From the NCBI GenBank assembly GCA_963699835.1, contig CAVOVJ010000002.1, forward strand, positions 66,076 through 130,075: a stretch of 64,000 bases of DNA, given 5' to 3'. The stretch comes from BM003 sp963699835. Its GTDB lineage: Bacteria > Pseudomonadota > Gammaproteobacteria > Steroidobacterales > BM003. A program made the translations under genes and the position numbers. The notes beneath the pieces are model-generated. The model was not told the DNA's origin, did no database searches, and saw nothing but the letters and a program-made list of their open reading frames with translations. Shown here piece after piece: positions 49,040 through 59,233 of this stretch (its first letter is position 1; the number at the start of each line of letters is the position of its first letter).

Positions 49040-49084
49040 GGGGTCAGAGGAAAAACTGCCGTCTCAGGTTGTTACTCTGCCCCC
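49040..49084. repeat. Family 2 element, left of the riboswitch gene
   Basis: GGGGTCAGAGGAAAAACTGC ... GTTACTCTGCCCCCATT. Its inner part, AAAAACTGCCGTCTCAGGTT, recurs at 51326-51345, so the pair flanks the 49.1-51.3 kb gene as direct repeats. Confidence 0.75.
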
Positions 49085-49186
49085 ATTCATTCTTGCTTTG
49101 GTCAATGTCGCAAAACTGCCGTTGCTAGGTAAAACTCCGGATTGACGCCGCAACCCGGTTGGTGGATAAAGTTTAGTTGCTTCGCA

Positions 49187-49296
49187 AAGAGGCAAACCTG
49201 GCGAAAGCCAGGGACGCAATGCCACGGGTCCTCGCTTCCTCCGCGACGCATTCTGCTACGCCACGAAGGACCCCAAGATCGCCGGGCTGCCGAAGT
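49187..49296 (+). ncRNA. Cyclic di-GMP-I (GEMM-I) riboswitch
   Basis: The aptamer core is nearly canonical: GGCAAACCTGGCGAAAGCC contains the GAAA tetraloop, followed by GGGACGCAATGCC. A second stem pairs GGGTCC with GGACCC, and the 3' end is GATCGCCGGGCTGCCGAAG, the conserved closing element. It lies 29 bases before the ATG at 49325, with a GGAGGTAG ribosome site between, so it could control translation or transcription of the secreted beta-propeller protein in response to c-di-GMP. Confidence 0.88.
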
Positions 49297-49324
49297 TGAT
49301 AACACATCTACGGAGGTAGCCATC

Positions 49325-51254
49325 ATGGAAGAAAGTCTCCTACACACTCTCAAATTCAGGATAGTGTCGGCTGCGTCGATAGTATTTTTTGTAGCAGGCC
49401 CGGCGCTGGGCGCGGGCGGGTCTGTTACCTATACGACGGATGCGGATTTCGACCAGGGCACGCTCATCAACGTCAATCACGACGCGCCCAACAATGACCA
49501 GCTGCAGCTCAACGATTCCGGTGAGGCATTTAGCTTCATCTGGGTTGCGGCAAGTCGGCGTGGCACGATCGTCAAGATCGACACCGAAACCGGCGCCATT
49601 CTTGGCGAGTACCAGTCAGCCCCGAACGGCCGGGCGCGCAATCCATCGAGGACCACGGTCGACGCTAACGGCAATGTCTGGGCTGGTAACCGCGACGAAG
49701 CGGACGGCAATCGTCGGCTCGGTCGTCCATATCGGTCTGGTGGAGAACGGGCAGTGCGAGGATCGCAATGGTAACGGCACCATTGAAACTTCAAGCGGTT
49801 TGTCCGATGTATCGCCCTGGAGCAACAGCGGTGGTGCAGACGATAACGGCGGTGTGTCAACCGCCGACGATGAGTGCATCATCCACTACGTGCGTACCAG
49901 CGGTACCAATGTCCGAACGGTCGCCGTTGACGGCTCGAACAATGTCTGGATCGGCGGGTATGGGAACCTGGTGCACGAACTGTATGATCAAAATGGCATC
50001 GCGGTCCCGGGCACCCAGTTCAATCTTGGCTGTGGCGGTTACGGCGGGCTCGTTGACGGTAACGGCGTTCTCTGGTCGGCCAATATCAGCCAGGGCCGTT
50101 TGCTTCGGTACGATCCCGCGACCAGTACTGGCAATTGCATCCGGGTTGTTGCGTCCTATGGTCTCGGCATCGACACCAACGGGTTCATCTGGAACAGCAT
50201 GTGGATCAACAACACCATCATGAAAATCAGCCCCGCCGGCGTAGCCGAGCCCGGATTTCCGGTTCCGACCGGTGGCGCCAGCAACGATCGTGGCGTTGCC
50301 ATAACGCCGGCTGACAACAACGTCTGGGTAGCCAATAGCGGCGGCAGCGATGTGTCGCGGCTCGATAACAATGGTAATTTGCTGAATATCGTCGCGGTTG
50401 GTACGACGCCAACAGGTGTTGCAGTCGATGCGGCGGGCAAGGTCTGGGTCACGAATTACTCCTCGCACAACGTGATGCGTATTGACCCGGTCACCAACCT
50501 GGTGGATCTGACCGTCAGTCTTGGCGCCGGAGCCGGCCCCGACAACTACAGCGACATGACCGGTTCCACGTTGACGGCGGCCCCGGACAACGGCACCTGG
50601 TCGGTCGATTACGATAGTGGTCAGGTCGACGCGCCGTGGAAGTCGGTCAGCTGGACCGCAGCCGAACCCGGCGACAGCGGTATCGTTGTAACGATTGCCG
50701 GCAGCGCAGACGGCATTGCGTTCGGCCCGTTCGAGGCAGTCACGAATGGCGGTGAGCCATCCTTCGATTCCCGGTACCTGCGGATAAATGTTGCATTTAC
50801 CCGCGCCAGCGCCGGCGACAGCCCGATCCTGTTCGACCTGACGGCTCTCTGGAATCGGGATCCCGATTGCTCGGCCGCGGCGCCTGACATCGATACGATC
50901 TGGCCGCCCAACCACAAGTTCGTTCCTGTGAGCGTGCTGGGAGTGACCGATCCCGATGGCGATGCGGTCGTGATCACGATCGACAGCATCTGGCAGGATG
51001 AGCCCGTCGATACGTTCGGTGACGGCACGTTTGCCCCGGATGGACAGGGCGTGGGTACCTCGTTTGCCGAAGTTCGCGCCGAGCGTACCGGCAATGTCAA
51101 TGTGCCCGGCAACGGCCGGGTTTACCACATCGGCTTTACCGCCAGCGACGGCTTTGGCGGAAGTTGTTCAGGTTCTGTTGCGACCGGGGTGCCGCATGAC
51201 AAGAAGGACATCCCTGTGGATGATGGACCGCTCTTTGACTCCACAACCTTCTAG
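49325..51254 (+). pseudogene. Secreted beta-propeller (Vgb-lyase-like) protein, one-base frameshift
   Basis: One gene of about 643 codons interrupted by one extra base near 49714 (GGCAATCGTCGGCTCGG where removal of a T restores the frame). A signal peptide (SAASIVFFVAGPALGAGG) is followed by virginiamycin-B-lyase/NHL-like blades: TTVDANGNVWAGNRDEADGN, NVWVANSGGSDVSRLDNNG and GKVWVTNYSSHNVMRIDP. The C-terminal domain begins IWPPNHKFVPVSVLGVTDPD and ends VPHDKKDIPVDDGPLFDS, a module seen in other secreted proteins. The two frames are 49325-49774 and about 49714-51254. It lies under a c-di-GMP riboswitch, so it may serve surface attachment or matrix functions (inference). Confidence 0.82.
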
Positions 51255-51276
51255 CTCTACGCGTTACGCAAGCCAC

Positions 51277-51304
51277 GAGAAGCGCCCTCTGCGGGGCGCT
51301 TCTT
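51277..51304 (+). terminator. Intrinsic terminator of the beta-propeller gene
   Basis: GAAGCGCCCTCTGCGGGGCG closes with CTTCTT about 25 bases past the stop. The T-run is short but the stem is strong. Confidence 0.65.
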
Positions 51305-51320
51305 GCTAATGTATTCGTAG

Positions 51321-51360
51321 AGAGGAAAAACTGCCGTCTCAGGTTTTTACTCTGACCGCA
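51321..51360. repeat. Family 2 element, right of the riboswitch gene
   Basis: Shares AAAAACTGCCGTCTCAGGTT with 49046-49065 and ends in TACTCTGACCGCATT, three bases from the stop codon of the minus-strand regulator. Confidence 0.75.
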
Positions 51361-51362
51361 TT

Positions 51363-53681
51363 TTATCTTGCTAACTCGCACCGGACCTCGCTTCCCTGAC
51401 GATTGCAGGCGGCCGGCCACCCATACACATCCCAGTGCCGGTCGAGGCCTAATGAGGTGACCAGTGCGCCGAACATCGGATGACGGCGAAACCCGGCCGA
51501 CTCCCGCGCGAACAGGAATTCGACATCGAAATTTGCCGGGTCGGCGATCAGCGTGTTGGCGATATCCATCGCGCGGTCATATTCACCGAGATAGATCCAG
51601 GCACCGAACAGCAGACGCGGTTTGACGCCGCCGGTCCGCTCCGCATCCGCAACCGCCTGCACCGCGGTCTGGCGCTGCCCGCTGTCTTCCTGGGCTGCGA
51701 TGAACGGGACGACCCAGTCGGTTGCGCCTCCGAGGCGCATCTGGATCGCCTGCATCAGTCCGAGCGCTTCCGGGTAGCGATGCTGGCGCAGCAGCAGTAT
51801 CAGATAGGCCCGCGGATTAGCTGTGGGTCCCAGACCCAGCAATGCGGCTTCCTCGAATTGGCGTTGGGCAAGATCGTCCTGGTCGTCCCACAGATACGCA
51901 ACCGCGAGCCGGTCGTTGACGACCGGGGAGAGCGCGTCGAGCTCCTTTGCGCGTAATGCAAACTCGAGCGACGGGCCGGCATGACCGAGGCTCGCCTGGA
52001 ATTGCGAATACCACTGGAATAACTCCGGGTCGGTCGAATCAAACGCGATCGCCCGCCGGAAATCTTCCTCGGCGCGAATCCACTCCCAGCTGCGGAATGC
52101 GATGAACGCCGAGAGGCCTGCCGCCGAATCGCCAATGTCGGCACCACGCTCACGGCCAGTCGCGATCGCCGACCGCGCCGCGTCGAACATCTTTTGCTGT
52201 GTCTCGGCAGAGTAGTAGGGTAGCAATGCATAAGCGTGGGCCATTTCGACATAGGCCGCCGCGTATTTCGGATCCAGCGCAATCGCCTCCTCAAGCAGCA
52301 CGACCGCGTGGCGGATCGGTTCTTCCTCGCGTCGCTTGATGACATGCCGCGCGCGCAGGAACAGCAGATAGGCGTTCTTGTCCAGAGTCGGCGGCCCGAT
52401 CGCGGCGATCGTCTCGGTCGCCTGCGACTTCAGCATCGGCGTGACCGCGGCGACGATCGATGTCGCGATCTGGTTCTGCACTTCGAATATCTCGTCCAGC
52501 GTCGCATCGTAACTGTCGTTCCACAGCTCGTGACCGTCGCCGGCATCGACCAGTTGCACGCTTATCCTGAGCTTGCGACCGTCCACCCGAACCGTACCGT
52601 AGACGAGTTTCGACACGCCGAGTTTCCGTCCGACCACGCGCGGGTCGTCTCGCCGTGTTCTCATCGCCGACAGAGGTGGCCCGCGCGATGACTTCGATGC
52701 CATCAACCCGCGAAAGGCTGGTAACCAGTTCGTCGGTCAGCCCGTCGCTGAAGTAATCGGTATCGGGAGGTGGCGCTGACGTTCTCGAACGGCAGCACCG
52801 CGATTACGTTGTGCGGCCGGCACTGGAGGGTGTCACGTTTGCGGAGACTCTGTGCCCGACCCTCGGCTGGACGAAAGGCTTTTGTGTCGCGATACCAACT
52901 GTCAGCAGCATCAGTGCGATCAGGGCATAGTCCGTGCGGCTGCCACGCAGGAGGGGTATCGAGAATCGGCTTTGCCGCGCGGGCGCGCGACCTGCAGCCA
53001 GACGACCGCGATGACGGCGCTGCAGACCACGATCATCAGCAACGACACCGCGCGCACCAGCCAGCCCGGCGCGGTGTCGGCGCCGAGCATGGCGATGCCC
53101 TGGACGATCCAGAAACCGGCGGCGGCGGTCAGCGCGGTCAGACGGAAATTGCGCCGAAGGCGGCCGTTCGACGCGGACGGTTCGTCGGATGCCGGTGTCG
53201 GCGTAGTGACGGATTCGTCCGGGTCGGGCAGCCTCTGGTGTTCGGTGTTGGCCGCCGTATCGGCGGGCCAGTTTCGGACTGGCCGTCTCGGCTCCTCACC
53301 CGGTCTCGTTACCGGCGCGATCAGTCGATAACCGACCCCCGAAATCGTCTGAATGTAGTCGGGATGTTTCGGATCGTCGCCGAGTGCACCGCGCAGCAAT
53401 GAGATGCACCTCGACAGCACCTCGTCGGTGACCGGACGTCCGCGCCAGACCTCCTCGTAGAGCGCCTGGCGGGTGACGATCTCGCCGGGTTGCTGTGCGA
53501 GCGTGCTGAGCACCCATACCGCCTTGGGTTCCATGCGCAGACTTTCATCATCCCGCGTGAGCGTGTTAGCCAGCGGATCGACTTGCCATGGTCCGACCGA
53601 AAAAGCGCGATTCAGATTTGGTGGCCTCGTGGCCGTCCTTTGCTGTCGAGCATAGCAAGAAGCGGGCCGCTTGTACGTCAA
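51363..53681 (-). pseudogene. Winged-helix/TPR regulator, several frameshifts
   Basis: A CadC-like regulator in pieces. The N-terminal part (ending at 52920) has the winged helix FSVGPWQVDPLANTL to ISGVGYRLIAPV and a TM segment. Between 52930 and 52660 the homologous sequence continues in different frames: LIALMLLTVGIATQK, then VIAVLPFENVSAT, then DTDYFSDGLTDELVTSLSRVD, then DDPRVVGRKLGVSKLVYG. TPR repeats run from 52640 to 51363. At least four one-base shifts fall within 270 bases. The TTG at 53681 is one possible start; no clear ATG is seen. Either the gene is decaying or this stretch is poorly sequenced. Confidence 0.75.
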
Positions 53682-53789
53682 GTGTTTTCGCGATGCTTCC
53701 TTCTGACAAATCAGCCCGCCATCAGGATTTCTAAGCTCTGCAACGCGCAGTGTCAGGCCTGTTAAATGCGATTCTGAAGGCTTTGCGCG

Positions 53790-55034
53790 ATGGCGATTTC
53801 GCGGTTTCGATGTTCCGGGTGGCTGGGCATGGAGGACGGGCATTTTGCGTTATGCCTGGCCGTACGCCTGCGTGTTTGTTGCCGTCACGCGGCTATCGGC
53901 GACCGATATCGCGTCGAGAAAACCGTCAGCGATCCGATACTTGCACCGGGTGGCGCGGTGGAGTTCATGGTCACGGTTCGAAACCTCGGCCCGTTCGTCG
54001 CCAATACGGTCCACGTGATCGAGTTTTACCGCCGGAGCTCGTGATCCCGCCGGGGTTGCCCGTTTACGAGCCACGGCAACTACGATCCCGCACTCGGTCT
54101 GTGGACCATCGAACAGCTCGCCGAGGACGAGAGCGCGGTGCTTGTGGTGCCGGCCCAGGCGGCGTGGATCCGTTGCCGCCGTGCGTGGTCAACGAGGCTA
54201 TTGTGGGTGCCTATCCGGACGATCCCGACCCGCACAATGACAGGGCCTCCGTTGCGGTTCACGCGCCCGGGATCGATCGCTGCGTGGATCTTTCGATTGC
54301 GCAGTCGAGTTTCATGCTCGCGGAACCCTTTTGCGCAAATTCGACCCGTGTGCTGATGACGCTGTCGGTCACCAACTACGGTCCCGATCCGGCGCGCCAG
54401 GTGCGCGTCAGTGTCGCCGACAGCCCGGACGTGGTCCCGGGGCTCGTGTTCGACGACGCGTTTTGCTCGACGAACGGGCACCACGATCTGCGAACTCAGC
54501 GAGCTCGGCGCCGGCGAGTCGGTATTGCTGTCGCTCAGATCGCAGCAGTTCAAGAACTCGGACGGCAGGGAAGTGACGGTTACCGCGACCGTGACGAGCC
54601 CGGACCCGGAAACCGGCCTCGGCGACGGGCAGAGTATTCAGAGCTGGTACGTGCCGGCCTTCGGCGATTGTACCTACGACATCGGCACCAGCGGCGGTGC
54701 CGGCGCGTGTTTTATCGCGACTGCGGCTTACGGCTCGCCGCTGCACCCGCATGTCGCAAGCCTGCGCCGTTTCCGGGACCGTCATCTGCTGACCCATACG
54801 GCGGGCCGCCGGTTCGTCGACCTCTATTACCGCTACTCGCCGCCGGCGGCGGACTTCATCGCCGAGCGTCCGGCGTTGCGTGCAATCGCAAGGCTGGCGT
54901 TGTGGCCGGTCGTTTTCGCGGTGGAGTTTCCGTTGCGTGCAGCGCTGTCGATGTTCGGGCTCGCGGTCGGGCTGTGGAGTTGGTTGCGGTTGCGACGTAT
55001 CCGCCCGGCTGCGCGCTGGCGGGTTTTTCAGTGA
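53790..55034 (+). pseudogene. DUF11/CFI-box-CTERM protein, multiple frameshifts
   Basis: A broken paralogue of the next gene. Recognisable pieces in changing frames are VEKTVSDPILAPGGAVEFMV, VLPPELVIPPGLPVYE, NYDPALGLWTIEQLAEDESA, PLPPCVVNEAIVGAYPDDPD and ICELSELGAGESVLLSL. The C-terminal segment, in one frame, has GACFIATAAYGSPLHPHVAS, the CFI-box-CTERM region that ends in a hydrophobic segment. At least five one-base insertions or deletions separate the pieces, several in GCG/GGC runs. It is followed by its intact counterpart at 55096. Confidence 0.75.
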
Positions 55035-55095
55035 GTGGTGGCAATCCGGGTTCGATGCTCTCGAGCCGGGTCCGCTCGTCCCAAGGGGGAGTGAA

Positions 55096-56331
55096 GTGAA
55101 CAAATACGAGAATAAGACAGGTGTGCTGGTGCTGGGACTCGCTTACGCGATGACTGCGACGGCGACCTCGGACATCGCTGTGGAGAAGACCGTCAACGAT
55201 GCGGCGCTCGCGCCGGGCGCGGCGGTCGAGTTCACGGTAACGGTGTCCAATTCAGGGCCCGACGCAGCGAGCGGGGTGAGTGTCAGCGACAAGCTGCCGG
55301 CAGGTCTGTCGATCCCCGCCGGCGTGGTACCCGTCGCAAGCCAGGGAGACTACGACGCAGCCGCCGGGACGTGGGATGTCGGCGCGCTTGCCGTCGGCGT
55401 CGATGCGGTGCTCGCCGTGCCGGCCCAGGTCGTTGCCGATCCGCTGCCGCTTTGCATCGCGAACCGCGCGGTTGCCGACGCCGCGGGCGACGACCCGGAT
55501 TACAGCAATAACCTGGCGATCGCGGCCTTGCGCCAGCCGGGTGAGCCGGGCCGCTGCGTCGATTTGAGCATCGAACTCGTGCGCTTCGGGCCGTTCCTGT
55601 ATTGCGACGACGAGACGATTGAGATCTGGGTGACCGTCGCGAACCTCGGCGCTGATGCGGCCACCGACGTCGTGCTGCAACTCGAGGATGGCCCCAACCT
55701 GCCTCCGGGTCTCGAATTCGTAGAAACTGCGTGCGGCGGCGGCGCGAGCTGCACCGTGGCGAGCCTCGCTGCCGGGATGTCGACGACCCGGATCCTGCGT
55801 GCGAGCGGGATCCGCAATGCACAGAGCGTGACATACGATGTCGCGGTATCGGTCTCGAGCGCCGACCCGGACGTGCTGCCGGGTGACGAGAGCGCCACCC
55901 TGCCAGTCACGAAGGGCGCCTACCAGGAATGCGACTTTGATTTTGGCGACCCGTTCGACAGCGGCGGTGGCGGCGGCGGATGTTTTATCGCGACCGCGGC
56001 ATATGGCTCGGCGCTGCACCCGCATGTCATGGGCCTGCGCCGTTTCCGTGATCGCCATCTGCTGACGAACGCTGCCGGGCGCGCGCTCGTGGACATCTAT
56101 TACCGCTATTCGCCGCCGGCCGCGGACTATATCGCCGAGCGCCCGTTCCTGCGCGCGCTTGCACGTGCCGCGTTGTGGCCGGTCGTGATGACGGTTGCCC
56201 ATCCGCCCCTGGCGGCCCTGTTTGCGGTTTTGACGTTGTTCCTTGTCGTGTCGGTTCGGACCGGCGAGCGCGTGCCGCTTTGGTTGCGCGCGATCGGATC
56301 GGACGGGAGATGCCCTGATGAACGCGAATGA
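55096..56331 (+). CDS. DUF11/CFI-box-CTERM cell-surface protein
   Basis: A protein of 411 residues starting at GTG 55096, preceded by AAGGGGGAG. A signal peptide (GVLVLGLAYAMTATATS) leads to two DUF11-like Ig domains (IAVEKTVNDAALAPGAAVEF; VDLSIELVRFGPFLYCDDET). A Gly-rich linker (SGGGGGGCFIATAAYG) opens the CFI-box C-terminal region: HPHVMGLRRFRDRHLL and VDIYYRYSPPAADYIAE, then two hydrophobic segments and a basic tail. CFI-box-CTERM regions are thought to direct envelope sorting, though the enzyme is not known. The longer frame from 54880 overlaps the previous pseudogene and is not used. Its stop overlaps the next gene by 14 bases. Confidence 0.83.
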   Translation: MNKYENKTGVLVLGLAYAMTATATSDIAVEKTVNDAALAPGAAVEFTVTVSNSGPDAASGVSVSDKLPAGLSIPAGVVPVASQGDYDAAAGTWDVGALAVGVDAVLAVPAQVVADPLPLCIANRAVADAAGDDPDYSNNLAIAALRQPGEPGRCVDLSIELVRFGPFLYCDDETIEIWVTVANLGADAATDVVLQLEDGPNLPPGLEFVETACGGGASCTVASLAAGMSTTRILRASGIRNAQSVTYDVAVSVSSADPDVLPGDESATLPVTKGAYQECDFDFGDPFDSGGGGGGCFIATAAYGSALHPHVMGLRRFRDRHLLTNAAGRALVDIYYRYSPPAADYIAERPFLRALARAALWPVVMTVAHPPLAALFAVLTLFLVVSVRTGERVPLWLRAIGSDGRCPDERE

Positions 56332-56749
56332 CAATCTGCTCTTCGCCTCGATTCTGGTACTGCTCGGGGTCGCGGGCGGCTGCACCAGTATGCGAACTGT
56401 GGATCACACCCATGAAGAAACGGAACACGCGGTCGAGGTGGGCGATACCGTGCGGATCGTTACCCATGCGGGTCAGCGGATCGAGTTCGAGGTGACCGCG
56501 ATCGACCGGGACACGGTGACCGGCGTGCGGCGGAAGAAGACCGGGCGGGTCGTGACCGGCTACGAGATCGACCCGGCGGACAGGGAATTGCCCGACGAGA
56601 CGCTGCGGGTGCCGTTGGACGACGTTGCCAGGCTACAGGTGCGTGAACTCGAAGGCTGGAAAGTGGCCGCGGTGGTCGGCAGCACGGTCGGGGTGCTCTG
56701 GTTGATCGGTTTCCTGATGGCCACTTTCCTGATAGTCCCGACCTTGTAG
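56318..56749 (+). CDS. Small lipoprotein of unknown function
   Basis: A 143-residue protein with a lipobox signal (LVLLGVAGGC, Cys at about 22). The mature part is a small beta domain (VEVGDTVRIVTHAGQRIEFE, VTAIDRDTVTGVRRKKTGRV), and a C-terminal TM helix (VAAVVGSTVGVLWLIGFLMATFL) follows. The pattern suggests an envelope protein anchored at both ends. It overlaps the CFI-box gene by 14 bases, so the two are probably cotranslated. No known family is recognised. Confidence 0.7.
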   Translation: MNANDNLLFASILVLLGVAGGCTSMRTVDHTHEETEHAVEVGDTVRIVTHAGQRIEFEVTAIDRDTVTGVRRKKTGRVVTGYEIDPADRELPDETLRVPLDDVARLQVRELEGWKVAAVVGSTVGVLWLIGFLMATFLIVPTL

Positions 56750-56977
56750 CGGGTATGCCGCAGGGTGGGCCGGCGGATACGGCCCGGCGCATGCGGCAGA
56801 CAGCGCGATGACGATAGTGGCCGAGAGCGGGGAGACCAGGCTGCCGGCGGGCAGACCGGTCGAGAGGTTGGATTTTGGGTGTGCCGCGTTGCGAGAGAAA
56901 TGAAAAGCGCGGCGCGCCGGGAGCCGGGCCCATGTCGGGCCGGGAAAAGGATGCGAGACATCCATGAGGAGAGTGAG

Positions 56978-58264
56978 ATGAATTACAGGTATGCAAGCGC
57001 GGCCGGCATCACGCTGGCGGCATTACTGGTTTTGGGTCCTGCGCCGGTGTCTGCGCAGGTGCTGGAAGAAGAGCCGAACAATACCTGCCAGACGGCGCAG
57101 GCGGTCGGCGCGTTGCCGGGACTGCCTGCGATCGTGTCGGGCAGTCTCGATACCGACTACGTCTCCGATCCGCCGGTCTACGATGTCGATTTCTACCAGT
57201 TTGACGGCATCCCGGGCAGCAGGTTGCGATCCGAACTGCGCGGCATGAGCAGCGGCGTCGGCACGCTCGGCGATCCCTACCTTGGCTTGTTCGACTCGGA
57301 CTGCAACCTGCTCGCGGCGAATGACGATTCCGTGCTCGGGTTGGAGTCGCGGATCGATTTCGAAGTGCCCGCGGACGGCGTCTTTATTCTCGCGGCGACC
57401 GGTTGCTGCGATGGCGAATTCATCGGGGCACACGGGCAGGAAGGCAGCTATCAGCTCAGTATCCTCGAGGCATTGCCGGCCATCGGATCGATCAGCGGCC
57501 GGGTCGTGGACGAAATTACCGGTGAGCCGCTGTCGGGTGCCGAGCCGCCCTATGCGTTTGCGGAGCTTTTTGGCTGCAGCAATGCAGGATGTTTCAATTA
57601 TTTCGCCTTTCTGCCGGTTGATGCCGACGGAACGTTCCGGGTCGAGACCGATAACAACGGCAATCCGCTGGAAGTCGGCAGTTACCTGGTCGCGGCGCGC
57701 GCCGACGGTTATCAGCCGGCGGAGTCCGGTCCTTTTGCGGTCGCGGCGGGCGAGGACTTTTACGTCGGCGATATCGTGCTGACACCACCGCCGGTAACGT
57801 TCGACAATATCGTGCCGTGCGCGGATTTTTTGCCCGCCGACGGCGGTGTCTGTCGTTACACGGTCGATGTCCGCAACAATACCAATAGCGCGATCCGCGG
57901 TCTCGGCTGGAGTAACGTGCAGGCGTCCGGTACCGGGTCGCCGCTGGGTTACAGCCTGTTCCCGGCCTTTCACAAGCAGTTCGTGCGCGTGCCGGCGCTG
58001 TCCACCCGCACCATGAGTTTCAGCTTCAGAGTGCCGGCGGGGGTCGCCGACGGTGCGTTCTTCTGTGCCGATGGCTGGTTCTCGGATCGCGAAACGGCCT
58101 TCATGGGCACGTTGAAAACCGAGCTCCTGTTCTGTGTCAGCAAACAATCCGGGGCGTTCACAGCGCTGGATCCGAAATTGGCGGCGGGCATGCTCAAGGC
58201 TTACGGCCAGAACCCTGGTCGCGGAGCGAAGCCGACAGTCCGACCGTTGTCTTTGCAGCGTTAA
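56978..58264 (+). CDS. Secreted PPC-domain / carboxypeptidase-regulatory-like protein
   Basis: A 428-residue exported protein. A signal peptide (ITLAALLVLGPAPVSAQ) is followed by a bacterial pre-peptidase C-terminal-like domain (EEEPNNTCQTAQAVG, then PVYDVDFYQFDGIPGSRL and LFDSDCNLLAANDDS). A carboxypeptidase regulatory-like beta domain follows (GSISGRVVDEITGEPLSGAE ... GSYLVAARADGYQP), then a Cys-containing C-terminal domain without a recognised family. ATG 56978 follows GAGGAGAGTGAG. No protease catalytic domain is present, so it is a binding or structural protein. A strong terminator follows the stop codon. Confidence 0.8.
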   Translation: MNYRYASAAGITLAALLVLGPAPVSAQVLEEEPNNTCQTAQAVGALPGLPAIVSGSLDTDYVSDPPVYDVDFYQFDGIPGSRLRSELRGMSSGVGTLGDPYLGLFDSDCNLLAANDDSVLGLESRIDFEVPADGVFILAATGCCDGEFIGAHGQEGSYQLSILEALPAIGSISGRVVDEITGEPLSGAEPPYAFAELFGCSNAGCFNYFAFLPVDADGTFRVETDNNGNPLEVGSYLVAARADGYQPAESGPFAVAAGEDFYVGDIVLTPPPVTFDNIVPCADFLPADGGVCRYTVDVRNNTNSAIRGLGWSNVQASGTGSPLGYSLFPAFHKQFVRVPALSTRTMSFSFRVPAGVADGAFFCADGWFSDRETAFMGTLKTELLFCVSKQSGAFTALDPKLAAGMLKAYGQNPGRGAKPTVRPLSLQR

Positions 58265-58275
58265 TAGTCGAGGAG

Positions 58276-58308
58276 AGCCCCGCCGGAAATTTGGCGGGGC
58301 TTTTTTTG
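58276..58308 (+). terminator. Intrinsic terminator
   Basis: GCCCCGCC, loop, GGCGGGGC and a run of seven T follow the 58264 stop within 15 bases. Confidence 0.9.
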
Positions 58309-58479
58309 CCCTGGAGTTGCAGGCATTCGGAGACGAGTATTTTTTGAGCTCTGCCACCGCGCCGGCGCGGGTCGCCGCGCTTATCCCCGATTAGATCATT
58401 GGGGTCAGAGCAAATACAGATTGGCCGCCGAGCCGGGTTTTGCTCAGAGCTTGTTTATCCAGGCGCCTGCCGATGCCAG

Positions 58480-58750
58480 TCAGATCTCGATCGGCAGGCG
58501 GCGGCAACGCTTGCCGGTGGCGGCATAAATCGCGTTCGCCGGCGCCGCGGCGATTGGCGGCACCGACGGCTCGCCGAGCGCGGTCGGATGGGCGTCGGTC
58601 TCGGCAAAATGGGTTTCGATTTCGACTGGCGATTCGTCGACGTGCAGCAGTCGGTAGTTGGCGAAATTGCCCTCGACGATGCGCCCGTCGGCGACCGTGA
58701 TGCGTTCGCACAATGCCGCCGGCAGGTCCTGGGCGATCTGGCTTTGCCCA
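58480..58750 (-). pseudogene. C-terminal remnant of a molybdopterin-dependent oxidoreductase large subunit
   Basis: About 90 codons on the minus strand match the end of isoquinoline 1-oxidoreductase/xanthine dehydrogenase-type beta subunits: CERITVADGRIVEGNFANYR, then HFAETDAHPTALGEPSVPPI and APANAIYAATGKRCRRLPI. The rest of the gene (normally about 700 residues) and the partner small subunit are absent. A family 2 half-element (58401-58410) lies just past its stop. Non-coding debris surrounds it from 58309 to 59233. Confidence 0.75.
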
Positions 58751-59233
58751 ACTGCTTAGATGACTACTGACCGCAGATATGGCAGCGGGGCGCCTGAGGC
58801 CGATCAAATGCGATCAGAAACCACGCGACGAATCGCTCTGGGCGCGCGCCGGCCAATGACCTTGAATCCGCTGCCGCCGGGGCAGCATGACGCCTGATCT
58901 TTTGGTTCAGGAGGTTCGCTGTTTGCGCCGGAACGGGGGTCTTGATCGTGGACGCGACCTTGTCCCGAAAATGGCGCTGCGGTCATCGTTGGACCTGGTG
59001 GGTCGCGATTGCGATACGCGGGCATGCCGGTAGATGAAGACGCCGCAGCGACTGCCGAATGTTGCGCCGAAGAATTTCAGGAACGGGGCGAAAAGGGCGG
59101 CGAAAACGTATCGCATGCGTCGATTATGAAAAAGCTGGACGCAGGGAGGGCTGCGCATATGGTAGATTCGGACTGCGCCGGCACATGCTCAAAGATGAGC
59201 GGGCAGCAAAAACACGGACTCTGGGGGACGAAA
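58751..59233. other. Intergenic region without recognisable gene
   Basis: About 480 bases between the oxidoreductase remnant and the protease gene. Open frames here have no family resemblance. The region should hold the protease promoter. Confidence 0.4.

Noticed and set aside
54880..55095. N-terminal extension of the CFI-box gene
   Set aside because: It translates the end of the preceding pseudogene in another frame; the signal peptide starts at 55096.
59009..59233. N-terminal extension of the protease
   Set aside because: The added residues have no signal or domain, and a good signal peptide begins at 59234.
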